Assembly: GCA_017554445.1 (NCBI GenBank)
Contig: JAFZIJ010000063.1
Location: 29,133-93,132 of the forward strand
Length of the DNA stretch: 64,000 bases
Direction of reading: 5' to 3'
DNA from: Victivallales bacterium
Lineage (GTDB): Bacteria > Verrucomicrobiota > Lentisphaeria > Oligosphaerales > Oligosphaeraceae
The notes below the pieces were generated by a model. That model saw nothing but the letters and a program-made list of their open reading frames with translations. It was not told the DNA's origin and ran no database searches. Position 1 is the stretch's first letter; each line of letters begins with the position of its first letter. The position numbers and the translations under genes were made by a program. Positions 9,108 through 18,025 of this stretch are shown here, one piece after another.

Positions 9108-10268
9108 CTAAAGTTTGCCGTCGATAAAAAGTTTGGCGCGGTTGCGTGCAAGTTTTCTGGCGTCGAAGTCGCTTTCAATCAATTTGCGGGCGTTTGGGAT
9201 TCGTCGTTGCCGTTCTTCGAACGGTGTGGACGCAAACGTTGTCAATGTGTTTGCCAACTGTAATGGAGATAGAAAATCGATCATCCAGCCTTTGTCGTTT
9301 GACAAGGCTTCGGCGATTCCGCCCACAGGGGTGGCGATGACGGGCAGGCCGACGGCCATCGCTTCCAGAACGGTGTTCGGGATGCCGTCGCGGTCGCCGT
9401 TCGGGGCGACGACGGACGGTGCGCATAAGCAGGATGATTGGCGGAGGATGGCGCGGACGTTTTCCGGCGGCTGGACACCATGCCAGTGGATGAACTCTAC
9501 AACCTGCTGTTGGTTGGCAAGTTCTTTTAGTTCATCTTCAAGTGGTCCAGAACCAACGATTTCCAGAGAAAATTCGATGCCGCTCACTTTTAAATAATGC
9601 AGGGCGCGAATCAAAATGTCCAGACCTTTTTTGGGAACAAGACGGCCGACGAAAGCGATCTTGCAGATCGGTTTTGGCGGCTGGCAGTCGTCGAACGTCC
9701 ATTTTTGAAGGTCGATGCCATGGTGAATGACGGCGATTTTGGATTTCAGCGACGGATTAGTGGCGATGAGAGCGTCTGCCGCCGCTTGGTTGCAGGCTGT
9801 GATGAAGCGCGCATCGCCGAAAATCGTGGCGGCTGGATATTTTGCGCAATGGACGTCAAATGCATGGATGCCAACACTATACGAAATATTAAGACGTTTT
9901 GCGGCTTGTGCGGCAAGCAGGGCGGGAAGATCTGCGAATTCCGCATGGATATGCTTGATGCCCAATTGCTTAAGTCGTTCGACAAGCGTATCAAGTAGTT
10001 TGCGGTGCTTCAGCAACGAAATCCATGCACGGAGTTGTTTGGGAAGAAAATTGATTCGTTTTGCTGATGATGATTGGACAGAAACTGACGGAACTTTTGT
10101 TTTTTGAAGAACTTCCGCTTTGGGCCAATCCGCCTGCGGCTCGCAGTCGCCTGAAAACAGCGAAATTGCGTGAATGGGAAGGCCTTGTTCAAGGAGAAGC
10201 GCAAGATCCTGCCGCAGAAAAGTCTCGCTCCATTTAGGGAATGATGAATAGAGGAAGGCGATGGTCAT
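9108..10268 (-). CDS. Glycosyltransferase family 4 (GT-B fold)
   Basis: This 386-residue cytoplasmic enzyme has two Rossmann domains. The N-terminal half carries an HAEFAD stretch and SVGIHAFDVH. The C-terminal half has the nucleotide-sugar site IAFVGRLVPKKGLDILIRAL and the retaining-GT4 motif DGIPNTVLEAMAVGLPVIAT (EX7E). It resembles WcaL-type exopolysaccharide transferases; donor and acceptor sugars cannot be told. It lies 79 bases upstream of the MurJ-like gene in the same direction, so both may build and flip one surface glycan. A possible promoter (TTGCAA, 16 bases, TATTAT) lies upstream between 10283 and 10320. Confidence 0.88.
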   Translation of the reverse strand: MTIAFLYSSFPKWSETFLRQDLALLLEQGLPIHAISLFSGDCEPQADWPKAEVLQKTKVPSVSVQSSSAKRINFLPKQLRAWISLLKHRKLLDTLVERLKQLGIKHIHAEFADLPALLAAQAAKRLNISYSVGIHAFDVHCAKYPAATIFGDARFITACNQAAADALIATNPSLKSKIAVIHHGIDLQKWTFDDCQPPKPICKIAFVGRLVPKKGLDILIRALHYLKVSGIEFSLEIVGSGPLEDELKELANQQQVVEFIHWHGVQPPENVRAILRQSSCLCAPSVVAPNGDRDGIPNTVLEAMAVGLPVIATPVGGIAEALSNDKGWMIDFLSPLQLANTLTTFASTPFEERQRRIPNARKLIESDFDARKLARNRAKLFIDGKL

Positions 10269-10315
10269 GGCATGGCGTCGCGCTATTATATAATAAGGTA
10301 AAAGAATGTCTTTGC

Positions 10316-10349
10316 AAAAACGCCTGACGCGGCATGGCGTCAGGCGTTT
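10316..10349 (-). terminator. Rho-independent terminator of the SAM-cycle operon
   Basis: A 13-base-pair perfect stem (10318-10330 with 10337-10349) has the loop GGCATG and is followed on the minus strand by a short T tract (10316-10320). It lies 10 bases beyond the ahcY stop. Confidence 0.85.
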
Positions 10350-10359
10350 GGACGGCTTA

Positions 10360-11769
10360 TCAATATCTGTAATAGTCTGGCTTGTAGGGGCCTTCGACGG
10401 GAACGCCGATGTAGTCGGCCTGCTTCTGCGTCAAAACGGTCAGTTTGACGCCAAGCTTGGCGAGATGGAGCCGCGCGACTTCTTCGTCAAGTTTCTTGTC
10501 AATGCAATAAACGCCGACGGGAAGGTTTTCTGACGCAAGTTTCAGTTGCGCAAGGACTTGGTTCGTAAATGAACAACTCATGACGAATGACGGATGGCCT
10601 GTGGCGCAACCGAGATTGACGAGACGTCCGCCCGCAAGAAGGATGATGCAGTGGCCATCAGGGAAGATGTATTTGTCAACTTGCGGTTTGATGTTTTTAA
10701 TCTTAATGCCCGGATAGGCGTTCAGTTCGGCAACTTTGATTTCGTTATCGAAATGGCCGATGTTACAGACGATGGCGTGATCTTTCATCACGGCCATGTG
10801 TTTGGCTTCGACGATGTCGCAGTTGCCCGTGCCTGTGACGACAAGATCCACTTTGTTTGCTACATCTTCCAGCAGAACGACTTCCAATCCAGCCATAGCG
10901 GCCTGCAACGCGCAGATTGGATCTGCTTCCGTCACGACGACGTGGGCCCCAAGCCCGCGAAGAGCTTCAACGCAGCCTTTACCGACATCACCGTAGCCGC
11001 AGACGAGGCAGAGCTTGCCGGCGATCATGACGTCCGTTGCGCGTTTGATGCCATCGATAAGCGATTCACGGATACCGTAGAGATTGTCGAATTTCGATTT
11101 TGTGACGGAATCGTTGACGTTAATGGCTGGTACGAGCAGTTTTCCAGCGGCGAACCGCTGGTAGAGGCGATGGACGCCCGTCGTGGTTTCTTCGGAGATT
11201 CCTTTAAGGTCTTTCAGAAGCGTCGTCCATTTGTTCGGTTCCGTCTTCAACGTCTGCTGGAGGTTGAGAAGGAGTTCGCGATAGTCTTCGGAGGCGTCCG
11301 ACGGAATGTCGAGAACTTTAGGATCCTTTTCGGCCTCGACGCCGAGATGGATCATGAGCGTCGCGTCACCACCGTCGTCCACGATAAGATTCGGGCCTTT
11401 GCCGCCGGGGAAACTCATGGCCTTGTTCGTGCATTCCCAATAGTCCTTAAGTGTCTCGCCTTTCCATGCATAGACATTGACACCGCGGGAGGCGACGGCC
11501 GCGGCGGCCGTGTCGCGCGTGGAATAGATGTTGCAGGAGCACCATCTGACTTCCGCTCCAAGAGCGGTCAGCGTTTCGATGAGCACGGCGGTTTCCGTCG
11601 TCATGTGGAGGGAGCCCATGATGCGCAGGCCTTTGAACGGTTGCTGCGGCCCGTATTTTTCGCGAACGGCCATAAGACCGGGCATTTCCTTTTCGGCGAG
11701 AATGATTTCCTCACGTCCAAGCTCTGCGAGCGACGGATCCGCAATCCACTGTTGTTCTGTTTTGATCAT
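10360..11769 (-). CDS. ahcY: Adenosylhomocysteinase (S-adenosyl-L-homocysteine hydrolase)
   Basis: This 469-residue cytosolic enzyme cleaves S-adenosylhomocysteine to adenosine and homocysteine using bound NAD. Diagnostic parts: [16 protein letters not shown] near residue 55, a substrate region with CNIYSTRD, the NAD-binding GYGDVGKGC, and the C-terminal KPDYYRY with the conserved lysine and tyrosine. Length matches bacterial AhcY. Ribosome site AGGATAA precedes the ATG. It is third in metK - adenosine kinase - ahcY, which removes both products of methyl transfer. Confidence 0.97.
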   Translation of the reverse strand: MIKTEQQWIADPSLAELGREEIILAEKEMPGLMAVREKYGPQQPFKGLRIMGSLHMTTETAVLIETLTALGAEVRWCSCNIYSTRDTAAAAVASRGVNVYAWKGETLKDYWECTNKAMSFPGGKGPNLIVDDGGDATLMIHLGVEAEKDPKVLDIPSDASEDYRELLLNLQQTLKTEPNKWTTLLKDLKGISEETTTGVHRLYQRFAAGKLLVPAINVNDSVTKSKFDNLYGIRESLIDGIKRATDVMIAGKLCLVCGYGDVGKGCVEALRGLGAHVVVTEADPICALQAAMAGLEVVLLEDVANKVDLVVTGTGNCDIVEAKHMAVMKDHAIVCNIGHFDNEIKVAELNAYPGIKIKNIKPQVDKYIFPDGHCIILLAGGRLVNLGCATGHPSFVMSCSFTNQVLAQLKLASENLPVGVYCIDKKLDEEVARLHLAKLGVKLTVLTQKQADYIGVPVEGPYKPDYYRY

Positions 11770-11784
11770 GAGCGTTATCCTGTT

Positions 11785-12774
11785 TTATGACAATGTGTTA
11801 TAATATTCTTTTAGGGACTGCCACGTGGCGTCTGGCAGGCGGGCTCCTGCGACTTGCACGATTTCCGCGCTTACCTTCGCGCCAAGCTTTCCGGCCGCTT
11901 CGAGCGACTTGCCGTCAAGCCATGCATGGAAAAATCCGGCCGCCCATGAATCGCCCGCACCCGTCGTGTCAATGGCTTTTGCTTTGACGGCATCGATGTA
12001 GATAGCGTCGCGATGCTGTTCTTTGATGACGGCTCCGCGCGCACCAAGCTTCATGATGGCGATTGGGCAGAGGTCGGAAAGTGCTTTCAGTGCAGCACTT
12101 TCGTCTGTTGTTCCGGCGAATGCGGCGGCTTCCATTTCATTGGCGAAAATGGCGGTGACGTATTCTTTCATGAGCTCCGGCAGGATGTCCATGTTTTTCT
12201 GGACGATTTCGGGAGAGTTCAAATCAATGCAGACTTTCAGACCTGCCTGTTTGGCGAGTTCGATGACGCGGATGGCGACGTCGCGGTAGAGGAAGGTGTA
12301 GCCTTCCATGAGAAGATGCGAATGACCTTGGAATTGAGCAAGTTGCAAATCATCTGGCGTGATATCCTCGTTGGCGCCGAGATAGGTGCGCATCGTGCGT
12401 TCGGAGTCCGGCGTGATGAGAGAGAGGCATTTCCCCGTGTGCAGTTTCGTCGAGACAAGAAAGCCTTCCGTTCCAACGCCGTCTTGCTGGATGCTGGCGG
12501 TGTAATCCCTTCCAGGCTGGTCATTTCCGACGACGGCAATCAGCGAGGCGCGGCCCCCGAGTCGCGCCATTCCGACGGCTGTGTTGGCGGCCGCGCCGCC
12601 TGGAATACATGTTGGAACGCAAGGAAGACGTTGGAGAAGCTCCTCCATTTCGTCGTCGCTGATTTGTCGCGTTCCGCCTTTCAGGCCGGGCACGGTCTTG
12701 AGGAAATCATCGCTGACGAAAGCGACCATATCGACAAGAGCGGACGTATATCCCAGCAGGGAAGGGACTTGCAT
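11785..12774 (-). CDS. PfkB-family adenosine kinase
   Basis: A 329-residue PfkB/ribokinase-fold kinase. It has the N-terminal glycine motif GGAAANTAVGMARLGG and the C-terminal anion-hole motif DTTGAGDSWAAGF with its catalytic Asp. The residues GKCLSLITPDSERTMRTYLGA are typical of the adenosine kinase branch. It should phosphorylate adenosine released by AhcY to AMP, pulling the AhcY reaction forward. It lies directly between metK (stop at 12777) and ahcY, and its ribosome site GGGGAG sits in the metK tail. A different sugar or nucleoside substrate is possible but context makes adenosine most likely. Confidence 0.87.
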   Translation of the reverse strand: MQVPSLLGYTSALVDMVAFVSDDFLKTVPGLKGGTRQISDDEMEELLQRLPCVPTCIPGGAAANTAVGMARLGGRASLIAVVGNDQPGRDYTASIQQDGVGTEGFLVSTKLHTGKCLSLITPDSERTMRTYLGANEDITPDDLQLAQFQGHSHLLMEGYTFLYRDVAIRVIELAKQAGLKVCIDLNSPEIVQKNMDILPELMKEYVTAIFANEMEAAAFAGTTDESAALKALSDLCPIAIMKLGARGAVIKEQHRDAIYIDAVKAKAIDTTGAGDSWAAGFFHAWLDGKSLEAAGKLGAKVSAEIVQVAGARLPDATWQSLKEYYNTLS

Positions 12775-12776
12775 AT

Positions 12777-13967
12777 TTATCTCCCCAGAAGGGCGGCTTT
12801 GATGGCTTCGACTTTGTCAAGCTTTTCCCATGGGAAGATGGTGCGACCGAAATGTCCGTAGGAAGCGGATTGCAGGTAGCTCCAGTCTTTCGGCGTCTTG
12901 AGGCCGAGCATGGCGATGATTTTCGCCGGACGGAAATCGAACAACTGCCCGGAGAGCAGGAAGTCAACGATTTTGGCATCTGGAACGATTCCCGTGCCGA
13001 AGGTGTTGACGTTGAGCGACAGCGGCTGGGCCTGTCCGATGACGTAGGCGACTTGAATTTCGCAGACGGAGGCGATTCCCGCGGCGACAAGATTCTTGGC
13101 GACATAGCGCGCCATGTAAGTCGCTGAACGATCGACCTTTGACGGGTCTTTCCCAGAGAATGCGCCGCCCCCATGACGTCCCATGCCGCCGTATGAATCG
13201 ACGATGATCTTGCGGCCCGTAAGGCCCGTGTCTCCAGCGGGACCGCCGAGAACGAAACGGCCTGTCTGATTGATGTAGAACTTCACGTCAGGCGACGCGT
13301 CAAGATACTGCTTTGGAATGACTTTGTTAACGACTTGATGCGCAAGCGCTTCCAAATCTTTGATATTCATGTCCGGCGTATGCTGATGCGAGACGACGAT
13401 GCTCTTGATGGCGACTGGCTTACCGCCATCATAAAGGAAGGAAATCTGCGTCTTGGCGTCCGGACGGAGGAACGGATAGTTGCCCGTGTGGCGGAGGCGT
13501 GCAAACTCCTCCATGATGCGATGGCAGTAGTAAATTGGTGCGGGCATAAACGCGTCGGTTTCACTGCATGCGAAACCGAACATCATGCCTTGGTCGCCAG
13601 CACCCTGTTCATGGGAGAGGCTTGTGGCGGCATTGACGCCCTGCGCGATGTCTGGCGACTGCTGATGGATTTTGACGATGACTTCCGCGTCATGCGCGTT
13701 GAAGCCAAGATCGTCGTTGTCGTAACCGATGTCGGCGGCGACTTTGCGGGCGATTTTTTCGAATTCGACGTTTGCTTTTGTGGTAATCTCGCCCGAAAGG
13801 ACGATAAGATTGGTTGTCGCGAGCGTTTCGCAGGCGACGCGGGATTCCGGATCCTGCGCGAGCAGGGCGTCCAGAATGGCGTCGGAAATCTGGTCGCAGA
13901 CTTTGTCCGGATGGCCTTCGGAAACGGATTCAGATGTAAAGACGTGACGCGTCTTGACAGTTGACAT
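12777..13967 (-). CDS. metK: S-adenosylmethionine synthetase
   Basis: A 396-residue enzyme that makes S-adenosylmethionine from methionine and ATP. Signatures are all present: SEGHPDKVCDQISDAILD near the N-terminus, the GAGDQGMMFGFA hexapeptide region, the GGPAGDTGLTGRKIIVD loop and the P-loop-like GGGAFSGKDPSKVDRS. Length is typical. The ATG at 13967 is preceded by GGAG. It is first in a three-gene SAM cycle operon, behind a structured 152-base leader. Confidence 0.97.
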   Translation of the reverse strand: MSTVKTRHVFTSESVSEGHPDKVCDQISDAILDALLAQDPESRVACETLATTNLIVLSGEITTKANVEFEKIARKVAADIGYDNDDLGFNAHDAEVIVKIHQQSPDIAQGVNAATSLSHEQGAGDQGMMFGFACSETDAFMPAPIYYCHRIMEEFARLRHTGNYPFLRPDAKTQISFLYDGGKPVAIKSIVVSHQHTPDMNIKDLEALAHQVVNKVIPKQYLDASPDVKFYINQTGRFVLGGPAGDTGLTGRKIIVDSYGGMGRHGGGAFSGKDPSKVDRSATYMARYVAKNLVAAGIASVCEIQVAYVIGQAQPLSLNVNTFGTGIVPDAKIVDFLLSGQLFDFRPAKIIAMLGLKTPKDWSYLQSASYGHFGRTIFPWEKLDKVEAIKAALLGR

Positions 13968-14119
13968 GATGGACTCCGATGTTTGGTTGATGAGTTTTTA
14001 TACGGATTACTAAGGCTTCCCAGTAGCATCCCATGAGGATGTGATGCATGCCTCATTCAGTAGTACGTTTGATAATGAATTAAACTTTCAGACAGAAGTG
14101 TTTTTTCTGTGTGAACGGG
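13968..14119 (-). promoter_or_regulatory. Structured leader of metK (possible cis-regulatory RNA)
   Basis: On the minus strand the leader contains a nested fold. An outer stem pairs 14050-14055 with 14011-14016 (TGAGGC/GCCTTA). Inside it, a hairpin pairs 14037-14041 with 14027-14031, with an alternative GCATC/GATGC pairing (14043-14047 with 14026-14030). The segment 14017-14025 carries CTACTGGGAA. It does not match the SAM-I core. No T-rich terminator follows, so control, if any, would act on translation. The position suggests regulation by SAM or SAH, but this is only an inference. Confidence 0.3.
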
Positions 14120-16204
14120 TTAACGCGGGAAGTAGCGGTATGTCTTCGGGAGTTCTCCTTGGACGAAGTAGTAGATTGCACCGACGATCATGAAAATCAA
14201 GGCTCCGAGAACATCGGCGGCGATGACGCCGACGGCCAGTGGCTTGAGTTTCTGAACGAGGCGGTTGCCGCCGAAGCGGACGCAGCATTTCTTGATGATC
14301 CATCCTCCAAGGAAGGCGTGCGACATGACGGTGATAGGATAGGTTGCCCATATTAGGAACATACATGGGTGGATTGGCCACCAGCGTGTGCGGAGACGGA
14401 GGACGGAGAAGATGACGACGCCGAAGAAGCCGACGCCGGCCGCCCACATGAAGGCGGCTGTCGGTTTGATGTTCGTGATCCGTTGCAGGCCCGTCAGGGC
14501 TTCGGATGCTTCGAGCGTGTCGGTCGCTTTCAATTGCAACAGAACTGGATCGGCCGCGCGGATCGGATTAGTAGGAATACGGCGGAACGACCAGTCGTAG
14601 TTGGCGGGAGTGCCATAATCGTAAGATGCGACGATGACGACGGCGATGGCGAGAATGGTGCCGAGGATATAGGTGATGAATGTCGCGTGCGTCGTCTTGA
14701 CGGGCGAGACCTTTGTGTTGTCGCTGAGTTTCAATCCATTAATAAGGTATGGCATGAGGGCCTGCGACTGGTCGATGCAAAGGATGTTGCAAACGAGTGT
14801 CGCAATGAGCAGGGCGGTCGGACCGATGGCGTAGCTGCCGAATAGGGCGACGAGTGTTCCGGCGGGCTGCCAGCCTGGCTGGATGAAGAAAAGGCCTGTT
14901 TCGGCGCTGATACGCGCGACGATCAGGAAGGTAATGAGCATAAGGCCGATGGTGAAAATCGCGATGGGCCATGTGAGGCCGAGGCGGATGGTGAGCAGGA
15001 CGAGCGCGATAGTGGAGATGATGAGAACACGCACGCCCATGACGGCGCCCGGTCCGGGCGCGTCTGTCACATCGTTCATTTTGGATTTACCGAAGAAGAA
15101 GGCGCGTTTCAAAAGATTGCCGTAGTAGAAACGGCCAGTATAAAGAAGCATGAGCGTATAGGCGGTATAGGAGCCTGCGCGGTTCCATCCCTGCCATCCG
15201 CCGATGTCATAGTCGGTATTGATATTGATGCCGTAGCCGACGGCGGGAATGCAGAAGCATGCCCAAAGAACCTGCGAAATACCGAGCGTGAAGGAGATTT
15301 CCGCTGAAAGCAGGAACGCGAACGCCGTGACGAGCGGGAAGATTTCAATTCGCATGAGACCGTAGGCCCATGGATTTCTGTGAAGCTGCGGCCAGCGTGA
15401 GGCGAACGGCCAGAGGGAATGGTATGTCTGGACTGGAATTAAGTAGTCGGGAAACCATTGGAAAAGGCCGTTGTTGACACGCATGAGAAGGACGAGAATG
15501 AAGCCTATCCAGAACAGCCTGTTGCGGATGATCGTATTGTACGCATGATCGGAATCCTGCTTCGTGAGGCTTCCAATGAATTCGGCGATAGGATATTGCA
15601 GATGTTCATGGTCCGCCCATTGCTTGTGGACGACCAATGCCATGGCGGCCATGGCAACGAAAGTCAGAAAGATCAGCGGGCACCATGTCTTGAGCGGCGG
15701 CCGCCAGTTGGCCCATGGAACTTGCGACATTTTCAGTTTCAGCCAGGCGGCGGCATTTTCAGGCGGTGTCACAGGCTTGTCCGAACCCGTCAGGAAACGG
15801 TTCAGGACTTCGTCCTGTTCGTCCATTTTGACGAGCGAGTCTTTCGGGTAATACTGAAGCATGTCGCGGTCCTTCCATCCGGGGCTGATACGCTGCCAGT
15901 GGTAGGGCATGATGATGGCCTGTGCGAATTGCTCCATGAGTGCGCGGCCGGGAATGCCGCAGGCGCATGATGCAAGTGTCACGACAAGCGCCATTTCCGC
16001 CGCCCTGAAAGGGAGTTTTTTATTGATGAGCCTGAGCAGCGGGTTGAAAATCAAGACGCTGAGCACGAGGATACCGACGACAATGATCGGCAGCTGGTGT
16101 CCGTTGCTGAAACTTTCAAGTTCAAGAATTCGGTCGTTGATGTATCCGAATCCGCAGATGAAAAGTACGCATAACGTGCCTAGAATGAGTGCTCTTAGCG
16201 TCAT
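14120..16204 (-). CDS. Large polytopic membrane protein, DUF6785/OPT-like
   Basis: A 694-residue inner-membrane protein with about 14 hydrophobic segments spread over its whole length. A soluble loop at about 105-165 (LQYYPKDSL, EVLNRFLTGSD) and another at about 540-585 separate the membrane bundles. Motifs such as QYPIAEFIGSL and EISFTLGISQVLWACF recall the DUF6784/6785 proteins of Planctomycetes, Verrucomicrobia and Lentisphaerae, distantly like oligopeptide transporters. Substrate unknown. It is codirectional with the ROK gene but separated by a strong inverted repeat, so it may be its own unit. Confidence 0.6.
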   Translation of the reverse strand: MTLRALILGTLCVLFICGFGYINDRILELESFSNGHQLPIIVVGILVLSVLIFNPLLRLINKKLPFRAAEMALVVTLASCACGIPGRALMEQFAQAIIMPYHWQRISPGWKDRDMLQYYPKDSLVKMDEQDEVLNRFLTGSDKPVTPPENAAAWLKLKMSQVPWANWRPPLKTWCPLIFLTFVAMAAMALVVHKQWADHEHLQYPIAEFIGSLTKQDSDHAYNTIIRNRLFWIGFILVLLMRVNNGLFQWFPDYLIPVQTYHSLWPFASRWPQLHRNPWAYGLMRIEIFPLVTAFAFLLSAEISFTLGISQVLWACFCIPAVGYGININTDYDIGGWQGWNRAGSYTAYTLMLLYTGRFYYGNLLKRAFFFGKSKMNDVTDAPGPGAVMGVRVLIISTIALVLLTIRLGLTWPIAIFTIGLMLITFLIVARISAETGLFFIQPGWQPAGTLVALFGSYAIGPTALLIATLVCNILCIDQSQALMPYLINGLKLSDNTKVSPVKTTHATFITYILGTILAIAVVIVASYDYGTPANYDWSFRRIPTNPIRAADPVLLQLKATDTLEASEALTGLQRITNIKPTAAFMWAAGVGFFGVVIFSVLRLRTRWWPIHPCMFLIWATYPITVMSHAFLGGWIIKKCCVRFGGNRLVQKLKPLAVGVIAADVLGALIFMIVGAIYYFVQGELPKTYRYFPR

Positions 16205-16256
16205 GTCAAATCACTTGGTAAAAGGTTTTTAGGGACAAAAGGCGGAAAAACGTCGC

Positions 16257-16307
16257 AATCCGCAAGGCACGGCGAACATGTGGAAATGTTGTCGTGTCAT
16301 GCGGATT
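16257..16307 (-). repeat. Long interrupted inverted repeat between ROK kinase and DUF6785-like gene
   Basis: AATCCGCA (16257-16264) pairs with TGCGGATT (16300-16307). Nested inside are GGCACG with CGTGTC and AACAT with ATGTT around a short loop. Together they can form a long, slightly bulged hairpin. On the minus strand a five-T run follows about eight bases further (near 16245-16249). It may terminate ROK transcripts. Confidence 0.5.
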
Positions 16308-16327
16308 GGAATAAGGCTTTCAAACAC

Positions 16328-17326
16328 TTACGGACGCCACTGGCCTGCTTCGTAGAGGCCGTTCAGCGCAACGGACGGGCCGGCGAGTTCGCCGATCTTG
16401 AGGCCGAGGCCGGAGATGCAGACTTCGCAGCAACGGCTGGCTTCCTGCCACGCAAAGCGCGGGAGGTAGTGGAGGACAGGCTTCAGGAGGAAGTCGCCCG
16501 CATAGTAGGCGGCGGTACCGAGAACGATCTGTTCCGGATTGAAGGTGTTCATGAGAATGCCGATGCCCTGCGCAAGGCGGAAGCAAATCTCATCCCACAT
16601 TTCGACGGCGATTGGAATGCCCAACTTGGCGCCTTCGCGAACGGCCTGGAAGCTGAGATTCTCAAGTTTGCCATCAACGCCCGGGAGCTTGAACATAGCG
16701 TGGTCGGGGCGGAAACGGAGTCTGTCTTGCAGACGGAGGGCGACGGAACGGCCGCCGCAGTAGGCTTCCAGACATCCGAAATGACCGCAACCGCACATCG
16801 GGCCATTGACATCCAGAATGATGTGGCCGAGTTCGCCGGCGATGCCGGTGGCACCCGTGAGGAGTTTGCCGCCAGAGACGATGCCGCCGCCGACACCTGT
16901 GCTCATGGTCAGATAAATGACATCCTTCTTGCCTTTGGAACTGCCGAAGAACCATTCGGCGAGAACGCCGGCGTTCGCGTCATTGTCCATGTAAACTGGC
17001 ATGTTGAGGCCTTTTACGAGATCGTCGCGGATTGGAACGGCGTCCCATGCGAGATTCGGCGACTTCATGATGCGGCCGCCTTTCATATCGAGCGGGCCAG
17101 GGGCGCAGATGCCGCAGCCGATGATGTCGGACAACTGGAGGCCGGCCTTGGCGGCGACCTTCTTGGCGACGTCAATGATCTGAGGCATGACTTGATCGTA
17201 CGGTGCCGTGGCGCCGGACGGGACGCGGTCGGAGGCGACGATGTCGCCGTTGGTATCCGCGATGCAGATGGCGATCTTGGTTCCGCCGATATCAACGCCC
17301 AAGACTTTCTTCGTTTCGTTGGCCAT
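16328..17326 (-). CDS. ROK-family sugar kinase (glucokinase-like)
   Basis: A 332-residue ROK protein without the N-terminal helix-turn-helix of ROK repressors, so it is a kinase. The phosphate-binding motif is LGVDIGGTKIA (about 6-16), the catalytic region is MDNDANAGVLAEW, and the ROK zinc motif is CGCGHFGCLEAYCGG. It should phosphorylate glucose or an amino sugar with ATP; N-acetylmannosamine or N-acetylglucosamine would suit a sialic-acid-using organism, but the sequence does not decide. Ribosome site AAAGGAG precedes the ATG at 17326. It follows frr after an AT-rich spacer with short repeats. Confidence 0.88.
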   Translation of the reverse strand: MANETKKVLGVDIGGTKIAICIADTNGDIVASDRVPSGATAPYDQVMPQIIDVAKKVAAKAGLQLSDIIGCGICAPGPLDMKGGRIMKSPNLAWDAVPIRDDLVKGLNMPVYMDNDANAGVLAEWFFGSSKGKKDVIYLTMSTGVGGGIVSGGKLLTGATGIAGELGHIILDVNGPMCGCGHFGCLEAYCGGRSVALRLQDRLRFRPDHAMFKLPGVDGKLENLSFQAVREGAKLGIPIAVEMWDEICFRLAQGIGILMNTFNPEQIVLGTAAYYAGDFLLKPVLHYLPRFAWQEASRCCEVCISGLGLKIGELAGPSVALNGLYEAGQWRP

Positions 17327-17340
17327 GATTACTCCTTTAT

Positions 17341-17405
17341 TTCCAAATTAATAATTAACAATTAATAATTAAAAAATTGCAATTCAATTCAGCATTCAGC
17401 ATTGC
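17341..17405. repeat. AT-rich short repeats between frr and ROK kinase
   Basis: The spacer holds TTAATAATTAA twice around AACAA (17348-17372), and a heptamer-like ATTCAGC repeated before GCAATT (17388-17405). They lie directly after the frr stop and upstream of the ROK ribosome site. It belongs to a wider set of 7- or 9-base intergenic repeats in this window. Confidence 0.6.
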
Positions 17406-17407
17406 AA

Positions 17408-17971
17408 TTAGACCATCATGAGTTCTTTTTCCTTGTCTTCCAGAATCTTGTTGACCTGTTCGATCATCTTGTCGGTCATCTTCTGGACTTCGTCGGTCTT
17501 GGATTTCATTTCGTCTTCGGTGATTTCGGAGGCCTTCTGGGCCTTCTTGATGGCGTCGTTGGCGTCACGGCGGGCGTTGCGGATTTCGACGCGGGCCTCT
17601 TCGGAGCGTTTCTTCACGAGCTTGGTCATGTCCTTACGGCGCTCTTCGGAAAGTTCGGGGATGGGAAGGCGGATGACGCGGCCGTCGGAGACGGGGGAGA
17701 TGCCGAGATCGGAGGCACGGATGGCTTTTTCAATGGCCTTGACGGCGTTCTGATCCCACGGCTGGATGACGAGAAGGCGCGGCTCGGGGGCGGTGATACC
17801 GGCGAGATCCTTCATGCGGGTCTGCGTGCCGTAGTATTCGACCATGATGCCTTCGACGAGGCCGGGGGAGGCTTTGCCGGTGCGGACGGACGCGAAGTCA
17901 TGGTTCATGCTGGTGATGGCTTTTTCCATGAGTTTTTTCGTCTCTGGAATGATGTTTTCTGCGTTTGGCAT
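17408..17971 (-). CDS. frr: Ribosome recycling factor
   Basis: A 187-residue factor that, with EF-G, splits post-termination ribosomes. It shows the RRF pattern: ASVRTGKASPGLVEGIMVEYYG near residue 27, AIRASDLGISP in the middle domain, and the basic LPELSEERR-like segment followed by the long charged helix VKKRSEEARVEIRNARRDAND. Length is normal. Ribosome site AAGGAGACA precedes the ATG. It lies 54 bases after pyrH, the common bacterial pyrH-frr pairing. Confidence 0.97.
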   Translation of the reverse strand: MPNAENIIPETKKLMEKAITSMNHDFASVRTGKASPGLVEGIMVEYYGTQTRMKDLAGITAPEPRLLVIQPWDQNAVKAIEKAIRASDLGISPVSDGRVIRLPIPELSEERRKDMTKLVKKRSEEARVEIRNARRDANDAIKKAQKASEITEDEMKSKTDEVQKMTDKMIEQVNKILEDKEKELMMV

Positions 17972-18025
17972 GATGTGTCTCCTTGAGGTTGGAAATGGAT
18001 GATGCTATTGTATATGTGTTTTCTG

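Noticed and set aside
9029..9178. Longer N-terminus for the MurJ-like flippase
   Set aside because: It needs a TTG start and overlaps the glycosyltransferase gene by about 70 bases.
13968..14119. SAM-I or cobalamin riboswitch
   Set aside because: No SAM-I core and no B12 box; the leader is too short for a cobalamin switch. Kept only as an unassigned structured leader.
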